Source of the DNA: Humitalea sp050632385
Lineage (GTDB): Bacteria; Pseudomonadota; Alphaproteobacteria; Acetobacterales; Acetobacteraceae
Assembly: GCF_050632385.1 (NCBI RefSeq)
Contig: NZ_CP192599.1
Span: forward strand, 2,976,001 to 3,040,000
Length of the DNA stretch: 64,000 nt
Reading direction: 5' to 3'
This document shows positions 61,952 to 64,000 of the stretch, one piece after another. The translations under genes and the position numbers were made by a program. The notes under the pieces are model-generated. The model saw only the letters and a list, made by a program, of their open reading frames with translations, had not been told where the DNA came from and did no database searches. Position 1 is the stretch's first letter. The number at the start of each line of letters is the position of its first letter.

Positions 61952-62982
61952 AACGCCAGTTGCACCTTCATCGCCTTCGCCCGGTCCGAGGCCAGGGCAA
62001 AGGCTTCTTCCGCCTGGTCCAGCCGGAACACCGCGGTCACCATCGGCATCGGATTGATCGCGCCGCGCGCCAGCACATCGACCGCGGCGGCGAATTCCGC
62101 GTGGAAGCGGAAGGTGCCGCGCAGGGTGATCTCCTTGGCGACCAGGCGCGACAGTGGCAGGGTTATGTCGTCGCCGAGGCCCATCTGCACGATGGTGGCG
62201 CCGGGGCGCGCGGCCTCGATCGCGCCGGCGAGGGCGCTGCCGCTGCCACTGGCTTCGAAGACCACGTCGAAATGGCCCTTGTCGGCATGGTAGCCGGCCA
62301 GGGCATCGGGTTCGTCGTGCAGCGCGATGGTGCGGGTCGCCCCCATGCGGGTGGCGAACACGAGGGGTGCGGCCATGAGGTCGGTCACCACCACCTCCGC
62401 CGCCCCGCCCAGGCGCGCGACGGCTGCCGTCAGCACGCCGATGGGCCCCGCCCCGGTCACCAGCACGCGCCGGCCCAACAACGGCCCGGCCTGGGCGGCC
62501 GCATGCAGGCAGACGGCGAGCGGTTCGGCGAAGGCCGCCAGGGTCAGGTGCATGCCGGGCGGCAGCACGACGCAACGCGCGGCCTCGCAGACCAGTGCCT
62601 CGCGGAAGGCGCCATGGACATGCGGCATCCGCATCGCGCTGCCGAAGAAGCGCATGTCCAGGCAATGGTTCGGCGCCCCGCCGAGGCAGAATTTGCACAT
62701 GCCGCAGGGCAGCGACGGGTTCACCGCGACCTTGTCGCCGATGGCGACGCCCGTGACGCCCGCACCGATCTCGGCGACCGTGCCCGCGACCTCATGCCCC
62801 AGGACCATCGGTTGCCGCAGCCGCATCGCGCCAAAGCCGCCGGCGTGGAAGTAATGCAGGTCCGATCCGCAGATGCCGGCCGCACCGATGCGGACCAGCA
62901 CCTGGCCGGGGCCGGGCGGGCCGGGGTTGTCGGCTTCGACACGCAGGTCGTGGGCTGCGTGGATGAACAGCGCGCGGGTCAT
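61948..62982 (-). CDS. Zinc-dependent alcohol dehydrogenase (L-idonate 5-dehydrogenase-like)
   Basis: A 344-residue medium-chain dehydrogenase. Catalytic Zn ligands Cys38 (AGICGSDLHYFH), His63 and Glu64 (GHEVAG). Structural Zn cysteines 93, 96, 99 and 107 (CGMCKFCLGGAPNHC). The NAD motif VTGAGPIGVL follows. It resembles L-idonate/sorbitol dehydrogenases. The ATG overlaps the 2-hydroxyacid dehydrogenase stop (ATGA), so the two enzymes work together, probably interconverting a hydroxyacid and its keto form. Confidence 0.92.
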   Translation of the reverse strand: MTRALFIHAAHDLRVEADNPGPPGPGQVLVRIGAAGICGSDLHYFHAGGFGAMRLRQPMVLGHEVAGTVAEIGAGVTGVAIGDKVAVNPSLPCGMCKFCLGGAPNHCLDMRFFGSAMRMPHVHGAFREALVCEAARCVVLPPGMHLTLAAFAEPLAVCLHAAAQAGPLLGRRVLVTGAGPIGVLTAAVARLGGAAEVVVTDLMAAPLVFATRMGATRTIALHDEPDALAGYHADKGHFDVVFEASGSGSALAGAIEAARPGATIVQMGLGDDITLPLSRLVAKEITLRGTFRFHAEFAAAVDVLARGAINPMPMVTAVFRLDQAEEAFALASDRAKAMKVQLAF

Positions 62983-63929
62983 GCGACGGGCGTCAGCAAG
63001 GGGCGGCCGTCCAGCCAGGCTTCCATATTCGCCAGCATCAAATCGCCCATGGCGCCGCGTGTCTCATAGGTCGCCGAGGCCGCATGCGGTTGCAGCACCA
63101 CATTGGGGAAACCGGCGAACACCGGGTCGATGGCGGGTTCGTTCAGGAACACATCCAGCCCGGCCGCGCCCAACTGGCCGCTGCGCAGGGCGGCGATCAC
63201 GGCCGCTTCCTCGACCACCGTGCCACGGGCGACATTGACCAGGATCGCGCCCTTCGGCAGGGCGGCGATGACGGCCGCCGAGACCAGGTTGCGCGTCGCC
63301 GGGCCACCGGCCGCGCAGACCACCAGCGCATCCACATGCGGCGCCATGGCCAAGGGGTCCGGGTAATAGGCGTAGGGGATGTCCTGCTTGCTGCGGCCGG
63401 AATAGGCGATGGGCATGGCAAATCCCTCCGCCCGCTTCGCCACCGCCCGGCCGATGGCGCCGAGGCCAACGATGCCCAGGCGCTTGCCATACATGCGCCG
63501 CTGCAAGGCCATCGATCCCTTGGCCGCCCAGTCGCCGCCGCGGACCCAGGCATCGCCGGCCGGGATCTGCCGGAAGGCCGACAGCAGCAGTGCCAGGGCC
63601 ATGTCCGCGACCTCATCGGTCAGCACGCCGGCGGTATTGGTCACCGGGATCTTGCGGGCGCGGCAGGCGGCCAAATCCACCATGTCGGTGCCGACGGCAT
63701 AGCAGGCGACGATCTCGAGATTCGGCAGGGCGGCCAGTTGTTCGGCGTTGATCCCGGTCTCGCCCCGCGTCGAGACGAACCGCACCGACGCGCCATGTTT
63801 CGCCAGGAACGCCGGTTTGTCGGCGGCGGAGAAATATTCCAGCACGGTGAACCGCCGGGCCATCGCATCCAGGTCGCGTTGCGGCAGATGCCCGATCACC
63901 AGGACTGCTGGCTTGTCCGTCATGTTCAT
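62979..63929 (-). CDS. D-2-hydroxyacid dehydrogenase (GhrB-like)
   Basis: A 316-residue NAD(P)-dependent dehydrogenase: nucleotide loop GLGAIGRAVAKRAEGF (155-170), catalytic Arg235 (NVARGTVVEE), Glu264 (FLNEP) and His282 (LQPHAA). SGRSK after strand 2 favours NADPH. It reduces glyoxylate, hydroxypyruvate or 2-ketogluconate. ATG 63929 follows GGGGGAA. First gene of a two-gene operon with the zinc dehydrogenase. Confidence 0.94.
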   Translation of the reverse strand: MNMTDKPAVLVIGHLPQRDLDAMARRFTVLEYFSAADKPAFLAKHGASVRFVSTRGETGINAEQLAALPNLEIVACYAVGTDMVDLAACRARKIPVTNTAGVLTDEVADMALALLLSAFRQIPAGDAWVRGGDWAAKGSMALQRRMYGKRLGIVGLGAIGRAVAKRAEGFAMPIAYSGRSKQDIPYAYYPDPLAMAPHVDALVVCAAGGPATRNLVSAAVIAALPKGAILVNVARGTVVEEAAVIAALRSGQLGAAGLDVFLNEPAIDPVFAGFPNVVLQPHAASATYETRGAMGDLMLANMEAWLDGRPLLTPVA

Positions 63930-63980
63930 TCCCCCCGAAGCGCGTAAGTTTGGCCAAGGATGACAGGGGAAAGCAAAAAA

Positions 63981-64000
63981 ATGAAACAGGCCCTCTTTGA
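63981..64000 (+). CDS. Possible start of a gene running off the right edge
   Basis: ATG 63981 with AGGGGA ten bases upstream begins MKQALF before the window ends. Only six codons are visible, so no identity is possible. It would be divergent from the 2-hydroxyacid dehydrogenase gene. Confidence 0.35.

Noticed and set aside
1..64000. CRISPR arrays, tRNA/rRNA genes, riboswitches and phage genes
   Set aside because: No regularly spaced repeats, cloverleaf sequences, conserved riboswitch cores or phage structural genes were seen by eye.

Overview
The window is 64 kb of very GC-rich bacterial chromosome. Several traits point to an alphaproteobacterium of the Acetobacteraceae (Roseomonas-like): strong G/C bias at third codon positions, many tripartite-tricarboxylate (Bug/TctC) binding proteins, small secreted Rap1a/Tai-like proteins, and a def-fmt-truA block facing dapD-dapE. 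The assignment is an inference from gene content, since there is no rRNA or other marker gene. No tRNA, rRNA, CRISPR array or prophage was seen. The only complete mobile element is one IS5-family (IS427-like) insertion sequence.

Layout. 1-2.7 kb: the 5' part of an NdvA-like ABC exporter, then two tandem TctC genes. 2.7-3.6 kb: the IS, inserted at the CTAG tip of an intergenic palindrome. 3.6-8.7 kb: M81/MlrC metallopeptidase, orphan TAXI binding protein, a decayed stretch, an alpha/beta hydrolase and a YpfJ-type zinc peptidase. 8.7-12 kb: TctC, hydantoinase and Asp/Glu/hydantoin racemase in one operon. 12-15.2 kb: secreted hydrolase facing two tandem TctC genes across a strong terminator. 15.5-20.9 kb: amino-acid ABC permease, binding protein and DapA-family lyase, divergent from a 965-residue fusion of all three subunits of an HcnABC/OoxABC/hydroxyproline-dehydrogenase-type oxidase. 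20.9-23.5 kb: three tandem Rap1a/Tai-like plus glycine-zipper lipoprotein modules. 23.5-34.2 kb: DctPQM TRAP transporter and E1 alpha/beta ketoacid dehydrogenase genes, divergent from a conserved unknown, a ThDP enzyme, a GltB-like FMN protein and an acyl-CoA ligase. 34.2-43.7 kb: housekeeping block (metallophosphoesterase, DUF2336 and GGDEF pair, dapD, dapE, truA, fmt, def). 43.8-54.9 kb: amine oxidase, sixth TctC, giant DUF4011/DUF3320 helicase, Na+/H+ antiporter, mobA, fdhD. 54.9-64 kb: fused MFS/spermidine synthase, then a ThDP enzyme, two SDRs, cupin, a gamma-resorcylate-decarboxylase-like amidohydrolase, a zinc alcohol dehydrogenase and a 2-hydroxyacid dehydrogenase.

Taken together, most of the window is scavenging and catabolic equipment: at least nine periplasmic binding proteins (six TctC, one TAXI, one DctP, one ABC) beside oxidoreductases, ThDP enzymes and amidohydrolases. 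Operons are compact, with stop/start overlaps (ATGA, GTGA, TTGA, TGATG). No DNA-binding transcriptional regulator was recognised in the whole window. The strongest candidates for something undescribed are the triplicated Rap1a-like/glycine-zipper modules and the three-in-one oxidase linked to a DapA-like lyase. An SDR lacking the usual catalytic residues, beside an apparently exported decarboxylase-like amidohydrolase, is also worth attention.
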